Assembly: GCF_019890635.1 (NCBI RefSeq)
Contig: NZ_JAIOAB010000033.1
Coordinates: 1-64,000 of the forward strand
From: Streptomyces sennicomposti
Lineage (GTDB): Bacteria > Actinomycetota > Actinomycetes > Streptomycetales > Streptomycetaceae
Direction: 5' to 3'
DNA length: 64,000 nt
Shown here: piece by piece, positions 18,588 through 26,327 of the stretch
Layout: every line of letters begins with the position of its first letter
How positions within the stretch are numbered: the stretch's first letter is position 1
Made by a program: the position numbers and the translations under genes
The notes under the pieces: generated by a model
What the model was told of the DNA's origin: nothing
What the model saw: only the letters and a program-made list of their open reading frames with translations
The model's database searches: none

Positions 18588-19220
18588 ATGGCATTGCGCA
18601 ACGCGGTGATGGCGGCGCTCCTCGAAGGAGAGGCGTCCGGCTACGACCTCGCCAAGGGGTTCGACGCGTCCGTCGCGAACTTCTGGACGGCCACGCCCCA
18701 GCAGCTCTACCGCGAGCTGGACCGCATGGAGGGCGAAGGGCTCATCGCCGCCCGGGTGGTCGAGCAGGAGCGGCGGCCGAACAAGCGGCTGTTCTCACTC
18801 ACCGAGGCCGGCCTGGAGGCCGTGCGCGCCTACGTCGCCGAACCGCCCGGCAGGCCGACGGCCATCCGGGACGAGCTGATGGTCAAGGTGCAGTGCGCGG
18901 ACGTGGGCGACCTGGGGGCCGTACGGACGGCGGTCGCCGAGCGCGTCGAGTGGGCCACGGCCAAGCTCGCCCGGTACGAACGGCTCCAGGAACGCCTGCT
19001 GGACGGGCGCACGGAGGACGAGTACCTCGCGCGGGCCGAGCGCGTCGGGCCCTATCTGACGCTGCTGCGCGGCATGGCCTTCGAACGCGAGAACATCCGC
19101 TGGGGCGAGACCGCGCTCCGCGTCATCGACCGGCGCACGACGGCGACCGGCGCCGGCGGGCACACCGGCTTCCCGCAGGCCCCCGCCGCGTCCGCCCCCA
19201 CCGCGCCCACCGGCCGGTGA
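18588..19220 (+). CDS. PadR-family transcriptional regulator
   Basis: A 210-residue regulator. The PadR winged helix occupies residues 1-85, with GEASGYDLAKGFDASV, QQLYRELDRMEGEGLI and the wing KRLFSLTEAGLEAV. A helical dimerisation domain of the AphA/Vir_act_alpha_C type follows (about 90-185). A disordered Ala/Pro/Thr tail ends it. It lies head-to-head with the SnoaL-like gene and probably represses it and itself in response to a small aromatic or stress signal. Confidence 0.88.
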   Translation: MALRNAVMAALLEGEASGYDLAKGFDASVANFWTATPQQLYRELDRMEGEGLIAARVVEQERRPNKRLFSLTEAGLEAVRAYVAEPPGRPTAIRDELMVKVQCADVGDLGAVRTAVAERVEWATAKLARYERLQERLLDGRTEDEYLARAERVGPYLTLLRGMAFERENIRWGETALRVIDRRTTATGAGGHTGFPQAPAASAPTAPTGR

Positions 19221-19527
19221 CCGGCGGCGCCCGGCACGGGTCCGGCGCGGCGATCCGGTCACGGTCGCGGACGGGCCGCGCCCGGGCGGCGTCCGCCGCA
19301 ATCAACAGAACCGCGACCATCTGTTTCCGCCGGTGGTTCGCCGCCCGCCCGGCCCCGGCAGGCTGGCCCGGCGGGGGCGTTTCCGAGGCCCCGGGGACCG
19401 TCGCGGGGTCTCGGAAACCGTCGCGCGGCCGAGGGCCGGTTGATGCGGTGCCCGAAGTGCGAGAGGGTGGCGGAGCCGTGTCTTCCAGTGGAAGGTGACC
19501 AGACACGCGGAAGCGGGTCTGAGGATC
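19221..19527. promoter_or_regulatory. Leader of stress operon with inverted repeat
   Basis: About 300 bp without a gene. It holds a strong inverted repeat: GTTTCCGAGGCCCC (19379-19392) pairs with GGGGTCTCGGAAAC (19405-19418), 13 of 14 positions, around a 12-base loop. It lies 110 bp before the first gene of the partner-switching operon. It could be an operator, an attenuator hairpin or the PadR gene terminator. No clear sigma-factor promoter could be assigned by eye. Confidence 0.5.
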
Positions 19528-21183
19528 ATGACGAGTAGGGAAGGCTCCGCGCGCTTCGCGCCGGGGCCGCTGTCGTCCGTGGGCGCCTCGTGGATGCGGG
19601 CGCCCTTCCCGGCGTTGGTCGTGGACGCCCTGGGCGCCGTGGTGGAGGTCAACGCCGAAGCGGCCGCCCTCTTCCCGGCGGCGGCCCCGGGCGTGCCGCT
19701 GGCGCGGTTCGCGCCCGGCTGGCTGGCGGACGGGCACCGGCTCGCCGTCGCGGGCGGGACCGACGCCGTGGGCACGGTGCGCGGCCGGCACGGCCCGTCG
19801 GTGCTGGCGGCCCACCCGACGCCCGGGGCGGACGGCGAGGTGGTGTGGTGGCTGGCCGACGAGACCGGCCGGTCGCTGGCCGAGGCCGCGCTGCGCACCG
19901 AACGGGAGCGCACCGCCTTCCTGGCCGACGCGTCCTCCCGGCTGCTCGCCTCGCTGAACGTCGAGCGGTGCATGGAGCTGACGGTGGAGCTGGCCACCGG
20001 CCGGCTGGCCGACGCCGCCGTGCTGGTCACGCCCGCCGTCGGCCGGCGCCATCCGGTGGCGAGCTGCGCCGGGGGCGCGGTCGAGCACGGGTCGGTGCGT
20101 CTGGACCCGGCCTCGGTGCCGGGCCTGGCCGAGGCGCTGCGCGGGTTCCCGCCGGTGCCGTCGCGGTGGATCGACCCGGCGGCGCTGCCCGGGTGGGCGG
20201 TGCCGGACGGCTTCGCCGGCCCGGTCGGGTCCGTGGTGGTCACCCCGCTGCCGGGGCACGGCGTTCCGGCCGGGGCGCTGATCCTGCTGCGGCGCAGCGG
20301 CCACGCCGCCTTCGACGCCTCGGAGGAGGTGTTCGCGCGGGTCTTCGCCGCCCGGGCGGGCGCGGCCCTGTCGGCGGCCCGGCTGTACCGGGAGCAGAGC
20401 GGCATCACGGCGACGTTGATGGCGGAGCTGCTGCCGCCGAGTCTGCGGCAGGTACACGGCGTGGAGTTCGCCGGCGGCTACCGCACCTCGATGGACGCGG
20501 AGCGCGTCGGCGGGGACTTCTACGACGTCCACCCCGGCGCCGGGCCGGACGACGAGACGCTGGCGGTCCTCGGCGACGTGTGCGGCAAGGGCCTGGAGGC
20601 GGCCGTGCTGACCGGAAAGATCCGTAGCACACTGCATGCGCTGCTGCCCCTGGCCGACGACCACGCGTATCTGCTGCGGCTGCTCAACGACGCCCTGCTC
20701 AGCAGCGGTCACACCCGGTTCGCCACCCTGGTCCTGGCCTCGGCGCGGCGGCGGGAGGGCCTGACCCGGCTGCGGCTGACCAGCGCCGGGCATCCGCTGC
20801 CGCTGATCGTGCGGCAGGACGGCACGGTGGAGGAGGCGGCGACCTCCGGCACCCTCGTCGGCGCGCTGCCGGAGGTCAGGTCGCGCACCGCCGAGGTCGA
20901 TCTGGGGCCGGGCGAAACGTGTCTGCTGTTCACCGACGGGGTCACCGAGGCGCGCGGCGGGCCGCTGGGGGACGTGATGTTCGGCGACGACCGGCTGCGG
21001 GCGGCGCTGGCGGAGTGCGCCGGTCTGCCGGCCGAGGCCGTCGTCGAGCGGATCCAGATGCTGGCCGCCGCGTGGATCGGCGACAACCGGCACGACGACA
21101 TCGCCGTGATGGCGATCACCACGCCCCGCACCGCACACCTGGCGACGGTGGACGGACACACCCCGGGCAGGTACACCGCATGA
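19528..21183 (+). CDS. PAS/GAF-SpoIIE serine phosphatase (RsbU-like)
   Basis: A 551-residue soluble phosphatase. A PAS-like segment spans about residues 20-110 (FPALVVDALGAVVEVNAEAA) and a GAF-like domain about 130-290. The PP2C/SpoIIE domain runs from about 305 to 540, with the metal-binding motifs ERVGGDFYDV, LGDVCGKGLEAA and FTDGVTEARGG, and DNRHDDIAVM at the end. It should dephosphorylate STAS anti-anti-sigma proteins. It heads the operon and overlaps the next gene by ATGA. ATG 19528 is chosen; a GTG at 19495 is an alternative with no better ribosome site. Confidence 0.88.
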   Translation: MTSREGSARFAPGPLSSVGASWMRAPFPALVVDALGAVVEVNAEAAALFPAAAPGVPLARFAPGWLADGHRLAVAGGTDAVGTVRGRHGPSVLAAHPTPGADGEVVWWLADETGRSLAEAALRTERERTAFLADASSRLLASLNVERCMELTVELATGRLADAAVLVTPAVGRRHPVASCAGGAVEHGSVRLDPASVPGLAEALRGFPPVPSRWIDPAALPGWAVPDGFAGPVGSVVVTPLPGHGVPAGALILLRRSGHAAFDASEEVFARVFAARAGAALSAARLYREQSGITATLMAELLPPSLRQVHGVEFAGGYRTSMDAERVGGDFYDVHPGAGPDDETLAVLGDVCGKGLEAAVLTGKIRSTLHALLPLADDHAYLLRLLNDALLSSGHTRFATLVLASARRREGLTRLRLTSAGHPLPLIVRQDGTVEEAATSGTLVGALPEVRSRTAEVDLGPGETCLLFTDGVTEARGGPLGDVMFGDDRLRAALAECAGLPAEAVVERIQMLAAAWIGDNRHDDIAVMAITTPRTAHLATVDGHTPGRYTA

Positions 21184-22283
21184 CCGACGCCACCGCCGTC
21201 CAGGACGTCGGCGCCGTACTGGCCCACGCGCGCGAGGAGTTGTGGCGGGCGGCGTGCGCCCGCGACGAGTACGCCGCCGGGCAGGCCGTGTTCACGGCGC
21301 TGGACGCGGGCGCGGCGGCGGAGGACGTCCTGCTGGACGTCGTGGCGGCCGTGCAGCGCAAGGTGGGTGCGGAGTGGGCGGCGGACCGGTTCACGGTCGC
21401 CCAGGAGCACGCCGCCACCGCGATCCACGACCGGGTGATCGCCGCCATGGCCCACCGCGCCCCGCCCCCGCCCCCGCGCGCGCCGGGCGGCACGGTGACC
21501 GTGGCCTGTGTGGACGGCGAGTGGCACGCCCTGCCGGCCCGGCTGCTGGCCGAGGTGCTGCGCTGCCGCGGCCACCGGGTGGACTTCCTCGGCGCGCAGG
21601 TGCCCACCCCCCATCTCATCGCCCATCTGCACCGGACCGCGCCCGCCGTGGTGGCGCTGTCCTCCTCGCTGCCCGTGCGGCTGCCGGACGCGCACACCGC
21701 GATCACCGCCGTGCAGGCCCTCGGGATCCCGGTCCTGGCCGGCGGCGCGGCCTTCGGCGACGACGGCCGCTACGCCCGGCTGCTCGGCGCCGACGCGTGG
21801 GCGCCCGACGCGCGCGCCGCCGCCGACCTGCTCGCCCGCGGTCTGCCCCGCCCCGCGCCCGGCGCCGTCCGGCAGACGGTGGACGATCTGCCGCATCTGC
21901 TGGACCAGGAGTACGCCCTGGTGCTGCGCGGCAGAGGGCGGTTGGTGCGGGACACCCTGGCCGGGCTTCAGGAGCGGCTGCCGGCGATGCGCGCCTACAC
22001 CGACGCGCAGCGCGAGCGGACCGCCGAGGACGTGGCGCACATCGTGGACTTCCTGTCCTGCGCCCTCTACACCGACGACGGCCGGCTGTTCACCGGCTTC
22101 CTGGAGTGGACGGGCGACGTCCTGGAGGCCCGCCGGGTGCCCGCGCGCGTCCTGGACCCCGCTCTCGCGCTCCTCCAGGACCTGCTGAAGGACTTCCCCC
22201 GCTCGCTCGGCTTCCTCACCCGGGGCCGGGCGGCCCTGGCCGGGCGCGCCGCTCGTCCCCGCGGTCCCGGCGCCGAAGCATGA
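21180..22283 (+). CDS. Cobalamin-binding sensor with CarH-like motif
   Basis: A 367-residue protein. An N-terminal helical bundle (residues 10-92) contains Trp66-x9-Glu76-His77, the W-x9-E-H motif that caps adenosylcobalamin in CarH/LitR photoreceptors. A Pro-rich linker leads to a B12-binding Rossmann domain (about 104-225) with EWHALPARLL, where His116 is the likely lower cobalt ligand. A C-terminal all-helical domain (about 235-345) resembles sensor domains of RsbR-like proteins. There is no MerR DNA-binding domain, so any signal should pass by protein contact. It overlaps the phosphatase gene by ATGA. Light sensing is inference; methyl-corrinoid or redox sensing is possible. Confidence 0.8.
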   Translation: MTDATAVQDVGAVLAHAREELWRAACARDEYAAGQAVFTALDAGAAAEDVLLDVVAAVQRKVGAEWAADRFTVAQEHAATAIHDRVIAAMAHRAPPPPPRAPGGTVTVACVDGEWHALPARLLAEVLRCRGHRVDFLGAQVPTPHLIAHLHRTAPAVVALSSSLPVRLPDAHTAITAVQALGIPVLAGGAAFGDDGRYARLLGADAWAPDARAAADLLARGLPRPAPGAVRQTVDDLPHLLDQEYALVLRGRGRLVRDTLAGLQERLPAMRAYTDAQRERTAEDVAHIVDFLSCALYTDDGRLFTGFLEWTGDVLEARRVPARVLDPALALLQDLLKDFPRSLGFLTRGRAALAGRAARPRGPGAEA

Positions 22284-22656
22284 CCGCCCTCCCGGCGACG
22301 CCTTCTTCCACGCCTCGGCCCCGGACGGCGCGGGCGTCGCCCTCATCCGGATCACCGGCGGCCTCGACCGGATCACCAGCGGCGTCGACCGGATCACCGG
22401 CGGCCTCGACCGGGACACCGCCGACGAACTCACCGTGACGGCCGCCGCGTTGCTCGGGTGCGATCCGCCACCGCGCCGGCCGCGCCTGGACCGCGCGGGA
22501 ATGACGCTGTGCGACTCCCTCGGCCCGGCCGCGCTGCTGATGGTCCACCGCGAGGCGACCGGGGCCAGCACCCGGCTGCGTCCGGCCGGCCGGCCCGCGG
22601 CGCTGCGACGGCTGCTGGACGTCACCGGCACCGCGCACCTGTTCCCCGAGCCGTGA
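22282..22656 (+). pseudogene. Decayed STAS (anti-anti-sigma) gene
   Basis: One frame encodes a recognisable STAS domain: VALIRITGGLD, DRDTADELTVTAAALLG, then MTLCDSLGPAALLMVHREA with the phosphorylatable Ser of the D-S-x-G motif, ending LLDVTGTAHLFPEP. The frame has no start codon before a GTG at 22435, which is already inside the domain. An ATG at 22280 lies in another frame. The 21-bp unit coding RITGGLD is present three times (22348-22410), where a normal STAS strand has one. I infer a gene broken by an early indel and a repeat expansion. Confidence 0.65.
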
Positions 22657-22733
22657 GCGTTCCCCGGGCCATGGGCGCGCACGAGGGGTGCCCCGGCCGC
22701 CGTGCCGCGCCGGCGGCTTGTGAGAATGCCCTG

Positions 22734-23084
22734 GTGAACGACGAAGCCGAGATATCCGAGACCGTGCTCGACGGGGTGCGGATCGTCCGCGTCACGGGCG
22801 AGTTCGACTCCGACGGGGCGGACGGCGCGGCTCGGTGTTTCGCCGTTCCCGCTTCCAGGTCGGCCCGGGCCACCGTGGTCGACCTCGCCGAGGTCACCTT
22901 CGCCGACTCCTCCCTGCTGCACACGCTGCTCACGGCGCGGCTGCGGCACGAGGAGGCGGGGGTCCCGTTCGTGCTGGCCGCGGTGAGCCCACCGGTGCTG
23001 CGGCTGCTGGAGCTGACCGACACCGCCCGGGTCTTCACCCGGGCCGCCGATCTCGCGGCCGCCCTGAAGCTGACCCGCCCATGA
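22734..23084 (+). CDS. STAS anti-anti-sigma factor (RsbV-like)
   Basis: A 116-residue STAS-domain protein. It opens with VLDGVRIVRVTGEFDSDGAD and carries EVTFADSSLLHTLL, where the Ser after Asp is the expected phosphorylation site. The C-terminus PVLRLLELTDTARVF is typical. In partner switching its unphosphorylated form binds an anti-sigma kinase and frees the sigma factor. The stop overlaps the start of the adjacent kinase gene by ATGA, so the pair is a likely cognate switch. GTG 22734 is the start nearest the domain. Confidence 0.85.
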   Translation: MNDEAEISETVLDGVRIVRVTGEFDSDGADGAARCFAVPASRSARATVVDLAEVTFADSSLLHTLLTARLRHEEAGVPFVLAAVSPPVLRLLELTDTARVFTRAADLAAALKLTRP

Positions 23085-23575
23085 CCGGCCGTACGCCGCC
23101 CCTGTCTCCGCGGCCCCCGGAGGCGGGCGAGGGGTCCGCGCCCGGCGCGGGAGCGGACGTGACCGGCGCGGGAGCGGACGTGACCGGCGCGGCGCCCGGC
23201 GCCGGCCCGAGCCGGCCGCCCACCGCGGCCGCCGCCCGGGACCAGGTCCGCCGCCTGCTGACCGCGCCCGCCGGTGACACGCCGTCGGCCGTCCTGGACG
23301 ACGTGCTGCTCGTGGTGACCGAACTGGTCACCAACGCGCTGCGGCACGGCGGCGGGCTGACCGCCTTCGACGCCCGTCTCGACGGCGGCGTCCTCACCGT
23401 CAGCGTCGCCGACGCCTCGCCCGTCGCGCCGCACACCGTGCCGCGCGCCCACGCCGCCGCTCCGGGCGGGTTCGGCTGGCGTATCGTCCAGCGGCTGTGC
23501 CGGCGGGTCACGGTCACACCCACGGCGGGCGGCAAGACCATCGAGGTGGTCATGGCGGCGTATCCGGAGGTGTGA
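23081..23575 (+). CDS. RsbW-like anti-sigma serine kinase
   Basis: A 164-residue protein with an HATPase_c domain (about residues 45-160). The N-box is visible as VVTELVTNALRHGG and a late glycine motif as GGFGWRIVQRL. The usual D-x-G-x-G box is degenerate (VADASPVAP). The first 45 residues are Pro/Gly/Ala-rich and include a duplicated GAGADVTG. By family it would phosphorylate the preceding STAS protein and bind a sigma factor, but no sigma-factor gene is in the window. Confidence 0.83.
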   Translation: MTGRTPPLSPRPPEAGEGSAPGAGADVTGAGADVTGAAPGAGPSRPPTAAAARDQVRRLLTAPAGDTPSAVLDDVLLVVTELVTNALRHGGGLTAFDARLDGGVLTVSVADASPVAPHTVPRAHAAAPGGFGWRIVQRLCRRVTVTPTAGGKTIEVVMAAYPEV

Positions 23576-23663
23576 GCGGACCCGAAGAGTGCCCGGTTGG
23601 GCGGATTGCCGTGTGCCGTATCGTCTTCCTGGCATATTCGATCAAAGCTCAGGTGGGGAAGAC

Positions 23664-24512
23664 GTGACGACAGACAGCAAGCTGCCGCTCCTGGTGGAGA
23701 CACTGACCGCACAGCGTGACGCATTCCTCTCGCAGTGGACCAGGACCGTCGGCGAAGACCTGCAAGGCCGGCTGAGCCTGGCCGAACTAGGCCGCGAACT
23801 GGGCGAGTTGTACGAGTCGATACTCCGCGCCCTGACGGGGGGCGATCTCGACAGCCACGGCGAGAACTTCGCCGAGACCCGCAGTCTGCTGATCGAACTC
23901 TCCCGCAACCGGGCCCGGCAGGGTTTCACCCCGACCGAGACCGCCCGCAGCGTCTTCTCCCTCAAGGAGGTGCTGGAGCCCACGCTGACCAGCGACGAGA
24001 AGGGCGCGCAGCAGTACCTCCAGTTCGCCCGGCTGCTGGACGACCTCGGTCTGCTGACCACCGAGGCGTACGTCCGCACCCGTGAGGAGATCATCTCCGC
24101 GCAGGCCGAGCAGCTGCTCGAACTGTCCACGCCGGTCGTCAAGCTGTGGGACGGCGTCGTCGGGGTGCCGCTGGTGGGCACCCTGGACTCCGCGCGCACC
24201 CAGGTCGTCATGGAGAAGCTGCTGCAGACGCTCGTCGACAGCGACTCCACGCACGCCATCATCGACATCACGGGCGTGCCGACCGTGGACACCCAGGTCG
24301 CCCAGCACCTGCTGAAGACGGTCGTCGCGGCCCGGATGATGGGCGCGCAGTGCACCATCTCGGGCATCCGCCCGCAGATCGCGCAGACCATCGTGGCGCT
24401 CGGCATCGAGTTCGGCGACATCCCCACCAACGCCTCGCTCTCCGACGCGCTGCGCCAGGCGCTGAAGGAAGTCGCCGAGGACGCCACCGAAGAGATCCGG
24501 GGCCTGCTGTGA
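23664..24512 (+). CDS. rsbR: RsbR-type stressosome protein
   Basis: A 282-residue protein with a helical N-terminal sensor domain (about 1-150: LPLLVETLTAQRDAFLSQW, FSLKEVLEPTLTSDEKG) and a C-terminal STAS domain (about 165-275). The STAS part has STPVVKLWDGVVGVPLVG and TGVPTVDTQVAQHLL, whose Thr corresponds to the site RsbT phosphorylates in RsbR. With RsbS such proteins build the stressosome core. An 88-bp gap precedes it, so it may have its own promoter. Its GTGA overlap with rsbS couples the next gene. Confidence 0.9.
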   Translation: MTTDSKLPLLVETLTAQRDAFLSQWTRTVGEDLQGRLSLAELGRELGELYESILRALTGGDLDSHGENFAETRSLLIELSRNRARQGFTPTETARSVFSLKEVLEPTLTSDEKGAQQYLQFARLLDDLGLLTTEAYVRTREEIISAQAEQLLELSTPVVKLWDGVVGVPLVGTLDSARTQVVMEKLLQTLVDSDSTHAIIDITGVPTVDTQVAQHLLKTVVAARMMGAQCTISGIRPQIAQTIVALGIEFGDIPTNASLSDALRQALKEVAEDATEEIRGLL

Positions 24513-24877
24513 CCGACCGCGTCCCCGTCCTCAAGATCGGCGAGATCCTGCTGGTCTCCATCCAGGTGGACCTGGAGGACCAGATGGTGATGGACCTCCA
24601 GGACGACCTGTCGAACCGGATCGTCGCCACGGGCGCCAAGGGCGTCATCATCGACATCTCCGCGCTGGAGATCGTGGACTCCTTCGTCGGGCGCATGCTG
24701 GCCACCAACGCCGCCATCTCGCGCGTCCTGGGCGCGGAGACCATCGTCGTCGGCATGCGGCCCGCCGTGGCCATGACCCTGGTGGAGCTGGGGCTGTCCC
24801 TCCAGGGCGTCCGTACCGCTCTCAATCTGGAGCGCGGGCTGAAACTCCTGCGCCGGATCAGCGCGGGCCGCGCATGA
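24509..24877 (+). CDS. rsbS: RsbS stressosome scaffold protein
   Basis: A 122-residue single STAS domain, the usual RsbS length. The opening VPVLKIGEILLVSIQVDLED and the motif DISALEIVDSFVGRMLA, with its phosphorylatable Ser, are highly typical. RsbS holds RsbT inactive until phosphorylated. The GTG start overlaps the rsbR stop and its own stop overlaps rsbT, so the three proteins are probably made in fixed proportion. Confidence 0.93.
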   Translation: MTDRVPVLKIGEILLVSIQVDLEDQMVMDLQDDLSNRIVATGAKGVIIDISALEIVDSFVGRMLATNAAISRVLGAETIVVGMRPAVAMTLVELGLSLQGVRTALNLERGLKLLRRISAGRA

Positions 24878-25293
24878 GGGACTACGGCGCCGCGCTGGCC
24901 TCGGCCGACACCGTCTCCGTAGCCGACAGCAGCGACGTGGTCTCCGCCCGGCAGATGGTGCGCACCCTCGCCCAGCGCAGCGGCATGTCGCTGGTGCACC
25001 AGACCAAACTGGTCACGGCGGCCAGCGAACTCGGCCGCAACATGCTGGTCTACGGCGGCGGGGGCGTGGTCCGCGCGGCCACGATCACCGAGGCCGAACG
25101 CTGCGGCGTCTACGTGGAGTTCGAGGACCGTGGTCCTGGCATCGCGGACATAGAGCTGGCGTTGACGGACGGCTGGACCTCGGGCTCCGGGATGGGGCTC
25201 GGACTGAGCGGCGCCAAGCGGCTCGTGGACGAGTTCGACATCAGCTCCGGGCCGGACGGCACCACCGTGCGCATCCTCAAGTGGGGCCGGTGA
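24874..25293 (+). CDS. rsbT: RsbT-type serine/threonine kinase
   Basis: A 139-residue HATPase_c kinase of the RsbT type. It shows ARQMVRTLAQRSGMSLVHQT, the N-box ASELGRNMLVYGGGG, FEDRGPGIAD and SGMGLGLSGAKRL. RsbT phosphorylates RsbR and RsbS and, once released, activates an RsbU-type phosphatase. Two SpoIIE phosphatases in this operon are candidate targets. Start and stop overlap the flanking genes by four bases. Confidence 0.93.
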   Translation: MRDYGAALASADTVSVADSSDVVSARQMVRTLAQRSGMSLVHQTKLVTAASELGRNMLVYGGGGVVRAATITEAERCGVYVEFEDRGPGIADIELALTDGWTSGSGMGLGLSGAKRLVDEFDISSGPDGTTVRILKWGR

Positions 25294-26327
25294 AGGGCGT
25301 GCTGATCGCCGAGTCGGGTGATGTGCACTGGCTGCGCGCGGACGTCGCCCTCGCGGCGGCGGCGCGCCGCCAGGTGGGTCAGCTGGCCCGCGGCATCTGC
25401 CTGCCCGAGGAGCGGGTGGCGCGGGCCGAGCTGTGCGTGACGGAGATGGCGACCAATCTCCTCAAGCACGCCGACGACGGCGCCCTGGTGCTGCGCGTGG
25501 TGCGCTCCCGGGGCAGCGCGGCCGTCGAGTGCCTGTCCCTGGACAACGGCCCCGGCATCGCGGACGTGCACCGGGCGCTGCGCGACGGCACGTCCGCCGC
25601 CGGCAGCCTGGGCATCGGCCTGGGCGCCATCGGGCGGCTCGCGGACGTGTTCGGCGTCCACTCCCTGCGCGGGCGCGGCACCGCGCTCTACGCGCGCTTC
25701 TGGGCGGACGGCGAGGTCCCGGCGCCCGGCCCGGTGGAGACCGGCGGGCTGACCCGCCCGATCGGCGGCGAGCAGGTGTGCGGCGACAGCTGGGCCGTGC
25801 GCACGGTGGACGGGCACGGCCCGGACGCGCTGCTGCTGATGATGTGCGACGGGCTCGGCCACGGGCCGCTGGCGGCCCGGGTCGGCGACCGGGCCAGGGA
25901 GGCCTTCCGCGACAGCCGCAGCACCAGCCCGGCGGCCGTGCTGGAGGAGACCCACCGGGGGCTGCGCGGCACCCGCGGCGCTGCCCTGGCCGTCGCCCTG
26001 GTCGATCCGGCCGGGCAGCGGGTGCGGCTGTGCGGGGCCGGCAACATCACGGCGCTGGTCGCGGCCGGCGACGCCCGCACCGGGCTGCTGTCGATGCCGG
26101 GCATCGCCGGTGTGCAGCTGCCCCGGCCGCGCACCTTCGAGGCGCCGTTCCCGCCCGGCGCCGTCCTGGTGATGCACTCCGACGGGCTGAGCGACCGCTG
26201 GAAGCCGGCGGACTTCCCCGGTCTGTTCCCGCACGACTCCGCCCTGGTCGCCGGGCAGCTCCTCAATCAGGCGGCGGTCCGCAGGGACGACGCCGGGATC
26301 GTCGTGGCCGTGCACGGGCGGCCATGA
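25290..26327 (+). CDS. RsbX-like kinase/phosphatase fusion
   Basis: A 345-residue protein combining two activities. Residues 1-135 form an HATPase_c domain with the N-box CVTEMATNLLKHA, LDNGPGIADV and SLGIGLGAIG. Residues about 150-345 form an RsbX-like PP2C/SpoIIE domain with MMCDGLGHGPLA, MHSDGLSDRW and VRRDDAGIVVA. Such a phosphatase should reset phosphorylated RsbR and RsbS. The fused ATPase domain may act on a STAS protein. It sits between rsbT and the hybrid kinase with GTGA and ATGA overlaps. Confidence 0.87.
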   Translation: MKGVLIAESGDVHWLRADVALAAAARRQVGQLARGICLPEERVARAELCVTEMATNLLKHADDGALVLRVVRSRGSAAVECLSLDNGPGIADVHRALRDGTSAAGSLGIGLGAIGRLADVFGVHSLRGRGTALYARFWADGEVPAPGPVETGGLTRPIGGEQVCGDSWAVRTVDGHGPDALLLMMCDGLGHGPLAARVGDRAREAFRDSRSTSPAAVLEETHRGLRGTRGAALAVALVDPAGQRVRLCGAGNITALVAAGDARTGLLSMPGIAGVQLPRPRTFEAPFPPGAVLVMHSDGLSDRWKPADFPGLFPHDSALVAGQLLNQAAVRRDDAGIVVAVHGRP

